In this document: piece by piece, positions 49,054 to 56,786 of the stretch | Layout: each line of letters begins with the position of its first letter | Numbering within the stretch: the stretch's first letter is position 1 | NCBI GenBank assembly: GCA_016707445.1 | Contig: JADJHR010000003.1 | Location: 124,001 to 188,000, forward strand | Reading direction: 5' to 3' | Length of the DNA stretch: 64,000 bases | DNA from: Rubrivivax sp. | GTDB taxonomy: Bacteria; Pseudomonadota; Gammaproteobacteria; Burkholderiales; Burkholderiaceae_C | Program-made: the position numbers and the translations under genes | Notes under the pieces: generated by a model | The model's input: the letters and a program-made list of their open reading frames with translations, nothing else | The model's database searches: none | What the model was told of the DNA's origin: nothing

Positions 49054-50118
49054 ATGAAAGTGCAGAGGCCAGCGCTGACCCAGGAAGTGCGCTTTGCGTC
49101 AGTGGCTTCCGGCGCCCGCATCGCCTGGGCGCGCAGCGGGCGCACCGGCGCAGCGACTCTGTTGCACGCCGCGCACTGGATGACGCATGTCGAATACGAC
49201 CTGGGATCGTTGCTGTGGGCGCCCTGGATCGAACGCATGGGCCGCGACCTGCAGTTGGTCCGGTATGACGAGCGCGGCTGCGGCCTGTCATCGCCCGACG
49301 AGGTGCCGCTGGGCCTGGACTCGCTGGTCGAGGAACTGGACGCGGTGGTCTGCGCGCAGAGTGCGCCGCGCGTGGCGCTGCTCGGTGCCAGTGGCGCAGC
49401 GGCCACCGCCGTGGCCTATGCGGCGCTGCATCCCGAGCGACTGTCGCACCTGGTGCTTCTCGGTGGTTATCAGCGTGGTCTGCTGCGTCGCGATCCCTCG
49501 GCCGAGACCCTGGCGTTTTTCGATGCCCAGGAACGGCTCATGGCGCTGGGTTGGGGCCGCAATGATCCGGCGGTGCAGACCTTCTTCAGCACCCGTTTCC
49601 TGCCCGATGCGCCGCGCGCCGCGCTCGACGCACTGAACGAGCAGCAGCGGCGAAGCTGCGACGGCCGGCGGGCAGCGGCTGTGATGCGGGCGCGGGCCTC
49701 GCTGGACGTCAGCGCGCTGGCGCCACAGGTGCGCGTGCCCACGTTGGTGCTGCACAGCGAGGGTGACTTGGCAGTGCCGATCGCCTTGGGCCTTGAGCTG
49801 GCTGCCGCGATCCCGGGCGCTCGCTTCGAGTCGCTGCACTGCCGCAACCACATACCGGTGGCGACGGACGCCGCTTTCGAACGCCTGTGCCTGGCGGTTC
49901 ACGACTTTGTTTGCGAGCCCGAGCCCGGCCCTGTGCTGACTCGCCGCGAGCGTGAACTGGGCGCTCTGGTCGGACGGGGGCTGGACAACCTGCAGATCGC
50001 CGCGCAACTGGGCCTGGCCGAAAAGACCGTGCGCAACATGGTGTCGGCGCTGTACACGAAGCTGGGCGTCGAAGGCCGAGCAATGGCCGTGGTGCGGTCC
50101 CGGGACCTGGGGCTGTAG
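49054..50118 (+). CDS. Alpha/beta hydrolase fused to a LuxR-type DNA-binding domain
   Basis: A 354-residue fusion. Residues about 10-280 are an alpha/beta hydrolase: RYDERGCGLSS, nucleophile elbow LLGASGAAATAVAYA (GASGA), acid-strand VPTLVLHSEGDLAVP and His in CRNHIPVATDA. Residues about 290-350 are a LuxR/FixJ HTH (LTRRERELGALVGRGLDNLQ followed by IAAQLGLAEKTVRN). The hydrolase may serve as a ligand sensor controlling nearby oxidoreductase genes. It lies 16 bp after the MDR gene. Confidence 0.88.
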   Translation: MKVQRPALTQEVRFASVASGARIAWARSGRTGAATLLHAAHWMTHVEYDLGSLLWAPWIERMGRDLQLVRYDERGCGLSSPDEVPLGLDSLVEELDAVVCAQSAPRVALLGASGAAATAVAYAALHPERLSHLVLLGGYQRGLLRRDPSAETLAFFDAQERLMALGWGRNDPAVQTFFSTRFLPDAPRAALDALNEQQRRSCDGRRAAAVMRARASLDVSALAPQVRVPTLVLHSEGDLAVPIALGLELAAAIPGARFESLHCRNHIPVATDAAFERLCLAVHDFVCEPEPGPVLTRRERELGALVGRGLDNLQIAAQLGLAEKTVRNMVSALYTKLGVEGRAMAVVRSRDLGL

Positions 50119-50201
50119 CCCCCGGCAATCGGGACGGCAGTCCCGTTGGCGGCGCAGCCCGGGCGACGTGCAATCGTGGCTCCACCAACCGGAGGCCCGA
50201 C

Positions 50202-50515
50202 ATGATCAAGATCAGCGTGATGTACCCCAACCCGCCCGGCGCGCGATTCGATCACGCCTACTACAGCAACCACCACATGCCGCTGGTGAAGTCGCTGATG
50301 GGCGAATACTGCAGCCACTACACGGTGGACAAGGGCCTGGCCGTGGCGCCGCCGGTGAGCCAGCCCCCTATATCGGCATGTGTCACCTGTTCTGCGAGTC
50401 GGTGCAGGCCTTCCAGGCCGGCTTCGCGCCGCACGCGCAGCAGCTCATGGCCGACATGCCGAACTACACCGACCAGGCGCCGGTGCTGCAGATCAGCGAA
50501 GTCGTCACCGCCTGA
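50202..50515 (+). pseudogene. EthD-family protein, single frameshift
   Basis: The first frame gives MIKISVMYPNPPGARFDHAY, then YYSNHHMPLVKSLMG, typical of EthD (ethyl tert-butyl ether degradation accessory) proteins. Near 50365-50372, in a run of Cs, the family sequence continues in another frame (PYIGMCHLFCESVQAFQAGF ... PVLQISEVVTA) to a stop at 50515. Restoring one base gives a normal ~104-residue protein. It follows the hydrolase-LuxR gene on the same strand. Confidence 0.8.
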
Positions 50516-50542
50516 GCTGCCCGGTTCCTGCACCGACCGGCT

Positions 50543-51178
50543 TCAGGCCGGGGGGAAGTTGTGCGCCATCACCGGCAACAGCGCCGGCAAGGCGGCGGCA
50601 CGCTCGCCGGCCGCCAGCAGCCGCGGTGCATGCTCGGCAAACCAGGCGCGGCGCGGGCGCCAGCGCGTCATCACGGCCAGATAGAAGTCCAGCGCCGACA
50701 TCCGGTCGCCGAGAAACCAGGGCGCGCCAGCGGTGGCTTCCACCGCCAGCCACAGGCGCTGGGCGTAGGCATTGCATTCGCCTTGAAAGCCTGACTGCGC
50801 CGCCTCGAGCTTGACGAAGCGCGACGGGTCGTCGGCGTAGGTGAAGGTCGGGTAGATGTTGGCCACGATGAAGATCAACCAGCGCAGAAAGGCCGCCCGC
50901 TGCGGCGACTGCGGGCCGGGCACCAGGTCGTCGCGGCCGCACAGGTCGGCCAGGTGCAGCGTGATGGCCGCGCTCTCGGTCATCACCTGGCCATCGGGCA
51001 GCACCAGCGTCGGCACCTGGCTGACCGGGTTCAGCGCGCGCAGTTTCGAACGCGCTTCTTCCGACGCGAACAGGTCGCCGCTGGGCTCGAAGCGAAACGG
51101 CAGCCCGTACCAGGCCAGTTGGGCTTCGACGATCGCCGATCCCCATCCGGGGTTGCCGTACAGGACATGGTGCTGCAT
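50543..51178 (-). CDS. Glutathione S-transferase
   Basis: A 211-residue GST. The thioredoxin-like N-terminal domain has YGNPGWGSAIVEAQLAWYGL, PVSQVPTLVLPDGQVMTESA and AITLHLADL; the helical C-terminal domain has APWFLGDRMSALDFYLAVM. It is 23 bp downstream of the PcaC-like gene at 51202, same strand, and likely co-transcribed. Confidence 0.9.
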   Translation of the reverse strand: MQHHVLYGNPGWGSAIVEAQLAWYGLPFRFEPSGDLFASEEARSKLRALNPVSQVPTLVLPDGQVMTESAAITLHLADLCGRDDLVPGPQSPQRAAFLRWLIFIVANIYPTFTYADDPSRFVKLEAAQSGFQGECNAYAQRLWLAVEATAGAPWFLGDRMSALDFYLAVMTRWRPRRAWFAEHAPRLLAAGERAAALPALLPVMAHNFPPA

Positions 51179-51201
51179 GGTTGCTCCAGATTTGCCGGGG
51201 T

Positions 51202-51579
51202 TCAGATGCCCATCTCCTTGAACACCTCGCGCGCCGTGCGAAAGGCGTCCATCGCCGCCGGTACGCCGCAGTAGATCGCCGTCTGCAGAAAGATCTCGCG
51301 GATCTCGTCCTTGCTGAGCCCGTTGGTGATGGCGCCGCGAACGTGGATGCGCAGCTCGTGCGGCCGGTTCAGCGCCACCAGCATGCCCATGTTGACGATG
51401 CTGCGCGTTCGCCGGTCCAGCCCCGGGCGGTTCCAGATGCCGTCCCAGGCGTATTCGGTGATCAGCTCTTGCAGCGGACGGTTGAAGTCGTCGGCGCTGC
51501 CGATGGCGTTGTCGACATAGTCGGCACCCAGCACCTCGCGGCGGGTCTTCAGGCCTTTGTCGTAGGCATCCGGGTTCAT
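51202..51579 (-). CDS. Carboxymuconolactone decarboxylase-family protein (PcaC-like)
   Basis: A 125-residue single-domain CMD protein with Cys only in AIYCGVPAAMDAF. It begins YDKGLKTRREVLGADYVDNA, typical of 4-carboxymuconolactone decarboxylase and its paralogues, with NMGMLVALNRPHELRIHVRG following. No protocatechuate-branch genes are nearby, so a generic lactone or peroxide role is equally possible. Confidence 0.88.
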   Translation of the reverse strand: MNPDAYDKGLKTRREVLGADYVDNAIGSADDFNRPLQELITEYAWDGIWNRPGLDRRTRSIVNMGMLVALNRPHELRIHVRGAITNGLSKDEIREIFLQTAIYCGVPAAMDAFRTAREVFKEMGI

Positions 51580-51657
51580 GGGGGTACTCCGGTGGTTGGG
51601 GGTGGTGAGGGGGTGGTGGTGGGTTGTGCTGGGTGGTGCTTGACGGAACAGCGTGGC

Positions 51658-52356
51658 TCAGACGCCGAGCTGCTCGCACAGCTGCAGCAGATCGTGTGCC
51701 TGGTGGTCCACCGGCGTTTCGGCCCGGCGTTCGCCGCGGCCAGGGCCGTGCTCGTCAGGGCGTGCCACATGCGCGGTGCGCAGGCCGCAGGCAGCCGCCG
51801 CTGCCAGGTCGGACGAATGGCAGGCCACCATCACCACCTCGGCCGGCGCACAGTCGAAGGCCGCCGCGGCGTTCAGATAGACCTCGGGCTTGGGCTTGTA
51901 GTCGCGCGCCAGTTCGGCGCCCAGGATGGCGTCCCAGGGCAGGTCGTTGCGCCGCGCCAGGTCGACCATCAGCGAGATGTTGCCGTTGGAGCAGGGGGCG
52001 ATGCGAAAGTGCGGGCGCAGCCGGTGCAAGGCCGGCGCCACGTCGGGCCAGGCGTCCAGCCGGTGCCAGGCCAGATTGAGCTGCTGGCGTGTGGCTTCGT
52101 CGACATCGTCCAGCTTCAGGTCGGCGAGCACGCGGTCGAGGTTGTGCCGGTGCAGCAGGTCCAGCTTGCAAAAGGGCAGCGCGCCGCTGCGCACCGCCTG
52201 CATCGCCGGCTGGTACTGCGCGCGCCAGGCCTCGGCAAAAGCTGCCGGGTCGGACACGCGCGGCCCCAGGATCTGCCGCAGCTCGCGCGCGATCGATCCA
52301 TGCCAGTCGACCAGGGTGCCGAAGACGTCGAAGATCAGGGCGCGGACGGCGGGCAT
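51658..52356 (-). CDS. Haloacid dehalogenase, type II (HAD superfamily)
   Basis: A 232-residue L-2-haloacid dehalogenase-like hydrolase. The nucleophile is Asp10 in LIFDVFGTLVDW; the other HAD motifs are CSNGN, KPKPEVY (Lys) and VMVACHSSDLAAAAACGL. The VDW after the nucleophile and the SNGN motif are typical of true haloacid dehalogenases. It lies 17 bp downstream of the DMT exporter gene. Confidence 0.9.
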   Translation of the reverse strand: MPAVRALIFDVFGTLVDWHGSIARELRQILGPRVSDPAAFAEAWRAQYQPAMQAVRSGALPFCKLDLLHRHNLDRVLADLKLDDVDEATRQQLNLAWHRLDAWPDVAPALHRLRPHFRIAPCSNGNISLMVDLARRNDLPWDAILGAELARDYKPKPEVYLNAAAAFDCAPAEVVMVACHSSDLAAAAACGLRTAHVARPDEHGPGRGERRAETPVDHQAHDLLQLCEQLGV

Positions 52357-52373
52357 GGCGGGGCTCCAGGTCG

Positions 52374-53324
52374 TCAGAGGGGGGTCGTGGAACGCAAGCG
52401 GGCCTGCGCCAGCAGCAGCCGCACCGCGCCGAAGGCCAGCAGCAGGCCGCTGACGACGGCGACGATGCCCAGCACCTGCAGCGTGGTCGGCACTTCATCC
52501 AGCACCGGGATCGCCAGCAGCGATGCGACACCGGGTACCACGGCGCCGAAGAAGGCCGCGCGCCCCGGGCCCAGCAGCGCCACCGCGCGGCTGTAGCCCA
52601 GCACCGCCACTAGGCCGGCGCCCAGGCCCTGCGCCAGCACCTGCAAGGCCAGCATGCCGGCGCCGGCGCTGGCCAGGCGGCTGACGTCGCTGAGGATCAG
52701 GAACGCCGGCGTGAAGATCAGGCTGGCCAGCACCACCACCACGCCGGTGATGCGCAGCGGGTCGACCTGCCAGCGCCGCGACAGCGCGCCGAACAGGCCC
52801 CAGCTGCAGCCGGCGGCGACAAACAGCGCATCACCCAGCAGCGTGAGCCTGCTCTCGCCCTGCAGCAGGCTGTCACCGCCCATGAACATCAGCCCCAGCA
52901 AGACGAAGACGGCGCCGCTGAGCGTCTCGCGTGTGATGGGCTGCTGCGCCAGCAGCGCCGACAGCACCAGGCCGGCCAGCATCTGGCAGGCCGGCGCAAT
53001 CACGGCCCCATGGGCCAGCGGCGCGAACGAGAAGCCGGTCATGAACAGCAGGCTGAAGCCGGGCCCGGCCAGCATCGTCAGCAGCAGACCGCGGCCCCAG
53101 CCGATGCCGCCCAGATCGCGCCAGCCCCAGCGCCACAGCAGCGGCGCCATCAGCAGCGCCCCAGGCGCAAAGCGCAGCAGCGTGAGGTCGGCGGGTGACA
53201 GCCCGGCCTTGATGGCCAGGCGCGCCAGTACCGAATAGCTGGCCCAGATCGCAGCCGCCAGCAGGCCCCAGCCCAGACCGGCCAGGGTGGCGTTGCCGGG
53301 CGCGGAAGGGGATGCCATGGCCAT
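52374..53324 (-). CDS. DMT-superfamily exporter (EamA)
   Basis: A 316-residue inner-membrane protein with about ten helices in two EamA repeats. It has [36 protein letters not shown] and [20 protein letters not shown]. It may export amino acids or other metabolites. ATGs at 53324 and 53318 are equally good starts; the frame is open to 53441 but the extra part is not membrane-like. It is divergent from lpxC. Confidence 0.88.
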   Translation of the reverse strand: MAMASPSAPGNATLAGLGWGLLAAAIWASYSVLARLAIKAGLSPADLTLLRFAPGALLMAPLLWRWGWRDLGGIGWGRGLLLTMLAGPGFSLLFMTGFSFAPLAHGAVIAPACQMLAGLVLSALLAQQPITRETLSGAVFVLLGLMFMGGDSLLQGESRLTLLGDALFVAAGCSWGLFGALSRRWQVDPLRITGVVVVLASLIFTPAFLILSDVSRLASAGAGMLALQVLAQGLGAGLVAVLGYSRAVALLGPGRAAFFGAVVPGVASLLAIPVLDEVPTTLQVLGIVAVVSGLLLAFGAVRLLLAQARLRSTTPL

Positions 53325-53439
53325 GTGCGAGCCTAGCAGCAGCGACCGCCAGCCAGCCGCGGTCAGCACCGACCCTGCGCTGGCGCAAACGATCCCGCAG
53401 GCCACCGAGGGCCGGGGCCGATGCCCGACAATCTGCCGC

Positions 53440-54374
53440 ATGGTTCCTCAACGCACCCTGAAGACGCTGACCCGCGCCGTGGGCGTGGGTGTGCACAGCG
53501 GGCACAAGGTCGAGCTCACGCTGCGCCCCGCACCGCCCGACACCGGCATCGTCTTTCGCCGTGTCGACCTGGCGGTGCCGGTGGACATCCCGGTCACGCC
53601 CGAATCGGTCAGCGACACGCGCATGGCCACCACCATCAGCCGCATCGGTGACCCGGGCGGCCCCAAGGTGCAGACGATCGAACACCTGCTGTCGGCCTGC
53701 GCGGGGCTGGGGCTGGACAACCTGTTCGTCGACATCACCGCCGAAGAGGTGCCGATCCTCGACGGCAGCGCCGCCAGTTTCGTGTTCCTGCTGCAAAGCG
53801 CCGGCATCGAGCTGCAGGCTGCGCCCAAGCGCTTCTTGCGTGTGAACAAGCGCGTCGAGCTGCGCGAAGGCGAGGGCGACACCTTGAAGTGGGCGCGGCT
53901 GGACCCGCACGACGGCTACACGCTGGCGTTCGAGATCGAGTTCAAGCACCCTGCGCTCGACGCCACCGGCCAGCGCATGGTGTTCGACTTCGGCAGCGGC
54001 CGCTACAAGCGCGACATCGCACGCGCGCGCACCTTCGGCTTCACCAAGGACGTGGAGATGATGCGCGCGCGCGGCCTGGGCCTGGGCGGCAGCATGGACA
54101 ACGTCATCGTCGTCGACGACACCGCGTGCTCAATGCCGGCGGGCTGCGCTACGACGACGAGTTCGTCAAGCACAAGATCCTCGACGCCATGGGCGACATG
54201 ATGGTGCTGGGCAAGCCGCTGATCGGCGCCTACACCGCGTTCAAGGGCGGCCATGCACTGAACAACAAGCTGCTGCGAGCGCTGCTGGCCGACCGCACGG
54301 CCTACGACATCGTCAGCTTCGACAAGCCGGCGCAGGCGCCGCGCGGCCTGGCCGATCTGGCGCCGGCCTGGTGA
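53440..54374 (+). pseudogene. lpxC: UDP-3-O-acyl-N-acetylglucosamine deacetylase (lpxC), single frameshift
   Basis: LpxC performs the committed step of lipid A synthesis. The first frame covers [20 protein letters not shown] through [10 protein letters not shown] (zinc His and catalytic Glu) to NVIVVDDT. Near 54123-54130 one base is missing, and the protein continues in another frame as [20 protein letters not shown] (zinc His, Lys and Asp region) and [17 protein letters not shown] (catalytic His) to the stop. All catalytic residues survive, so the break is recent or a sequence error. In betaproteobacteria lpxC normally lies at the end of the dcw cluster next to ftsZ; that context is absent here. 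Confidence 0.88.
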
Positions 54375-54381
54375 CCCGGCC

Positions 54382-54567
54382 ATGATGCTGTTTCGCCTGG
54401 TGTTCGGCCTGCTGCTGCTCAGCGGCCTGCTGTGTTTTGCGATGTACATCGGCACCAGCCAAGTGGTGTGGCGCCAGCGCGGCATCGTGATCGTCAAGTG
54501 GACGGTGCTGGCGGCGTTCGGTTTCTTCGCCGTGCTGATCCTCGAGCGCCTGGTGCTGCTGCTGTAG
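54382..54567 (+). CDS. Small two-helix membrane protein
   Basis: A 61-residue hydrophobic protein with two predicted helices (LFRLVFGLLLLSGLLCFAMY and VKWTVLAAFGFFAVLILERL) separated by a short basic loop. It begins 7 bp after the lpxC stop in the same direction and is probably co-transcribed. I do not recognise the family; the length and position suggest a real gene. Confidence 0.65.
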   Translation: MMLFRLVFGLLLLSGLLCFAMYIGTSQVVWRQRGIVIVKWTVLAAFGFFAVLILERLVLLL

Positions 54568-54570
54568 CGG

Positions 54571-55119
54571 TCAGTAGGTCCTGCCCTTGCGGTACTGCGC
54601 ATGCTGGCGCCGTGTGACCGCAGTGGCGCCGGCCAGCGCCGCGATCGACGCGCCGGCATGGGCGTGCGAGATCGCCAGCCCCAGTGCATCGGCAGCGTCA
54701 CGGCCGGGCAGGGCCGACAAGTGCAGCAGGCGCTTGACCATCTCCTGCACCTGGTCCTTGTTGGCCAGGCCATGGCCGACGATGGCCTTCTTCATCTGCA
54801 GCGCGGTGTATTCCGACACCGCCAGTCCGCCCGACACCAGCGCGGCCAGCGCCGCGCCACGCGCCTGGCCCAGCAGCAGCGTGCTCTGCGGGTTGACGTT
54901 GACGAACACGATCTCGACCGAAGCGCAGGCCGGGCCGTAGCGCTGCACCACCTCGTGCACGCCGTCGAAGATGATCTTCAGCCGCCCCGGCAGGTCACCG
55001 CGCGGCGCTTCCAGCGTGCTGATGGTGCCGCTGGCCACGTAGGCCAGCCGCTGCCCCTCGGCATCGATGACGCCAAAGCCTGTGCGTTGCAGGCCGGGGT
55101 CGATGCCGAGGATGCGCAT
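54571..55119 (-). CDS. ruvC: Holliday junction endonuclease RuvC
   Basis: A 182-residue RuvC that cleaves Holliday junctions with RuvAB in recombinational repair. The catalytic acids are Asp7 ([13 protein letters not shown]), Glu69 ([14 protein letters not shown]), Asp141 and Asp144 ([12 protein letters not shown]). Length is normal. ruvA and ruvB are not adjacent. Its stop is 3 bp from the stop of the convergent small membrane protein gene. Confidence 0.95.
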   Translation of the reverse strand: MRILGIDPGLQRTGFGVIDAEGQRLAYVASGTISTLEAPRGDLPGRLKIIFDGVHEVVQRYGPACASVEIVFVNVNPQSTLLLGQARGAALAALVSGGLAVSEYTALQMKKAIVGHGLANKDQVQEMVKRLLHLSALPGRDAADALGLAISHAHAGASIAALAGATAVTRRQHAQYRKGRTY

Positions 55120-55193
55120 GGGGCGAGGCTACCGCACTCTGTGCGGCACCCAGGTCGCACAATGCGCCGGCACAGGGCTTCATCGGAGGCACG

Positions 55194-56786
55194 ATGGTCA
55201 GCGCGGTTTTCGCAGGTCAGCACCGACTTGCGGTGCGACTGCACCATGTGCTGGCCGCCGGATTGCTGCTGGCGGCGTTGGGCATGACGGTGGCACTGGC
55301 CCTCGAGGTCGTCGAGCAGATCGAGGTGCTGACGGCCTGGCCCCGGCACGAGGGTCGGGTCGAAGCCCTGTCCGACAGCAATCCATGGATCGAACTCGAG
55401 GTCGAACAGGCTGTGCTGCAGCGCTGGCCGCAACTGCCGCAGCCGCTGCAGGCGACGCCGCGTGACGGCCAGGCCAGGGTGCTGCTGCGCAGGCCGGCGC
55501 AGGTGCTGGCCGACTGGGGCAGCAGCGTGAGCTTTGCGGTCGATCCGCAGCAGCCCGACCGGGCGCGCCTGCTCGATCCGCTGGCGATGGGGGTTCCGAT
55601 CGCCTTCAAGCTGCTGTTGCTGGTGCTGCTGGCGCTGGCCTGGCTGGGCCAGCGACGCCTGCCCTGGGGGCGTGACCAGATCTGGCTCGACGGCGCCTGG
55701 CGTGACAGCGCCGGTGCCGGTCAGCACCCGGGGCAGCGTGCGGGGCCGCAAGATCGTGTGCACGAGCCCCCCGAGCTGCGGCGCAGCCTTCGCTGGTGGA
55801 CCTGGGTGATGGGCGCCGTGACGCTGCTGATGGTGTCGGGCTGGGCGATCGAGGTTTGGGCGATGGGCCCTGACCAGCGGGCCCAGGCCCAGGTCTCGCC
55901 GCTGATGGCGCTGACCTTGCTGCTGGTGCTGGGCCTGGACCTGGTACTGGCCCATCACGTGGTCGCCGCGCGCACACGCCGCGTCGTGTTCGACGACGAG
56001 GGCCTGGCCGACGTCGACTTGTTTCGCACGCGTCGCGTGACCTGGGCGGCGGTGGCCCGCTTCGACAAGCTCAATCTGAACCAGGCGGACCAGGAGCGCC
56101 ACGACCGTGGGCCCCTGAACCGCAGGCAAGGGCGCCGTCGACCTCGCAGCGACTGGTGCTGGGTGGCCAGCGACCCGAAGGGCCAGGCGCTGCTTCGGAT
56201 CGCGGCTGGCGTTGAAGCGCAGCCGGCCTTCCAGTTGCTGCAGCAGCGGCTGCATGGGCAGCTGCAGGCGGCGCCGCCGGTGTTCGCGCCGCAGCGCGCC
56301 ACCAGCAACGCCGTCAGCAACGCCGTCAGCAACGCCGCCGACGTCCGCGCCCACACGCAGGCGCCGCCGTGGATTCCCGCCAGGGCTGGCGTGTGGCTGC
56401 TGCTGCTGGTGCTGTCGCCGTTCCTGTTGGGCACGGTCTTGAGCACCTCACGCTCGCTCTGGTTCGTCACGCTGGCCGATCGAGCCCAGGGCAAGGTCGT
56501 GGAAAAGTCGGAAGGCAGTCCGACCTCGCTGGTGGTGGCCTACACACCACTCGGGGGCCAGATGCAGCAGATCCACAGCAACGGCAGCGAGGCCTACTCA
56601 GACCTTGCGCTGGGTGCGACGATCACCGTGTTCTACGACCCGGCACAACCGGCGCGGGCCCGGCTCGACCGGTTCGAAGCGCTGTGGTTGTGGCCGCTGA
56701 TCCTGGGCGGCGTGACCTTGCTGGTTGCGCTGCTGGTTGCGCTGCCCCTGGCCTGGGGCTTGCGCTTGCTGCGTCGCCGTTTCTAG
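55194..56786 (+). CDS. DUF3592-like membrane protein
   Basis: A 530-residue membrane protein with helices near residues 18-40, 140-155, 205-228, 240-260, 400-420 and 500-522. The C-terminal part ([38 protein letters not shown]) is DUF3592-like, an exposed beta domain next to helices; the N-terminal part looks like a second weaker copy. A 12-bp tandem repeat encodes [12 protein letters not shown] near residue 375. Function unknown. Its stop overlaps the convergent hsdR stop through a shared CTAG (56783-56786). Confidence 0.75.
   Translation: MVSAVFAGQHRLAVRLHHVLAAGLLLAALGMTVALALEVVEQIEVLTAWPRHEGRVEALSDSNPWIELEVEQAVLQRWPQLPQPLQATPRDGQARVLLRRPAQVLADWGSSVSFAVDPQQPDRARLLDPLAMGVPIAFKLLLLVLLALAWLGQRRLPWGRDQIWLDGAWRDSAGAGQHPGQRAGPQDRVHEPPELRRSLRWWTWVMGAVTLLMVSGWAIEVWAMGPDQRAQAQVSPLMALTLLLVLGLDLVLAHHVVAARTRRVVFDDEGLADVDLFRTRRVTWAAVARFDKLNLNQADQERHDRGPLNRRQGRRRPRSDWCWVASDPKGQALLRIAAGVEAQPAFQLLQQRLHGQLQAAPPVFAPQRATSNAVSNAVSNAADVRAHTQAPPWIPARAGVWLLLLVLSPFLLGTVLSTSRSLWFVTLADRAQGKVVEKSEGSPTSLVVAYTPLGGQMQQIHSNGSEAYSDLALGATITVFYDPAQPARARLDRFEALWLWPLILGGVTLLVALLVALPLAWGLRLLRRRF

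Noticed and set aside
56308..56343. 12-bp tandem repeat (SNAV-coding) as a phase-variation tract
   Set aside because: The unit is a multiple of three and lies inside a frame, so copy changes would only alter length; there are fewer than three copies.
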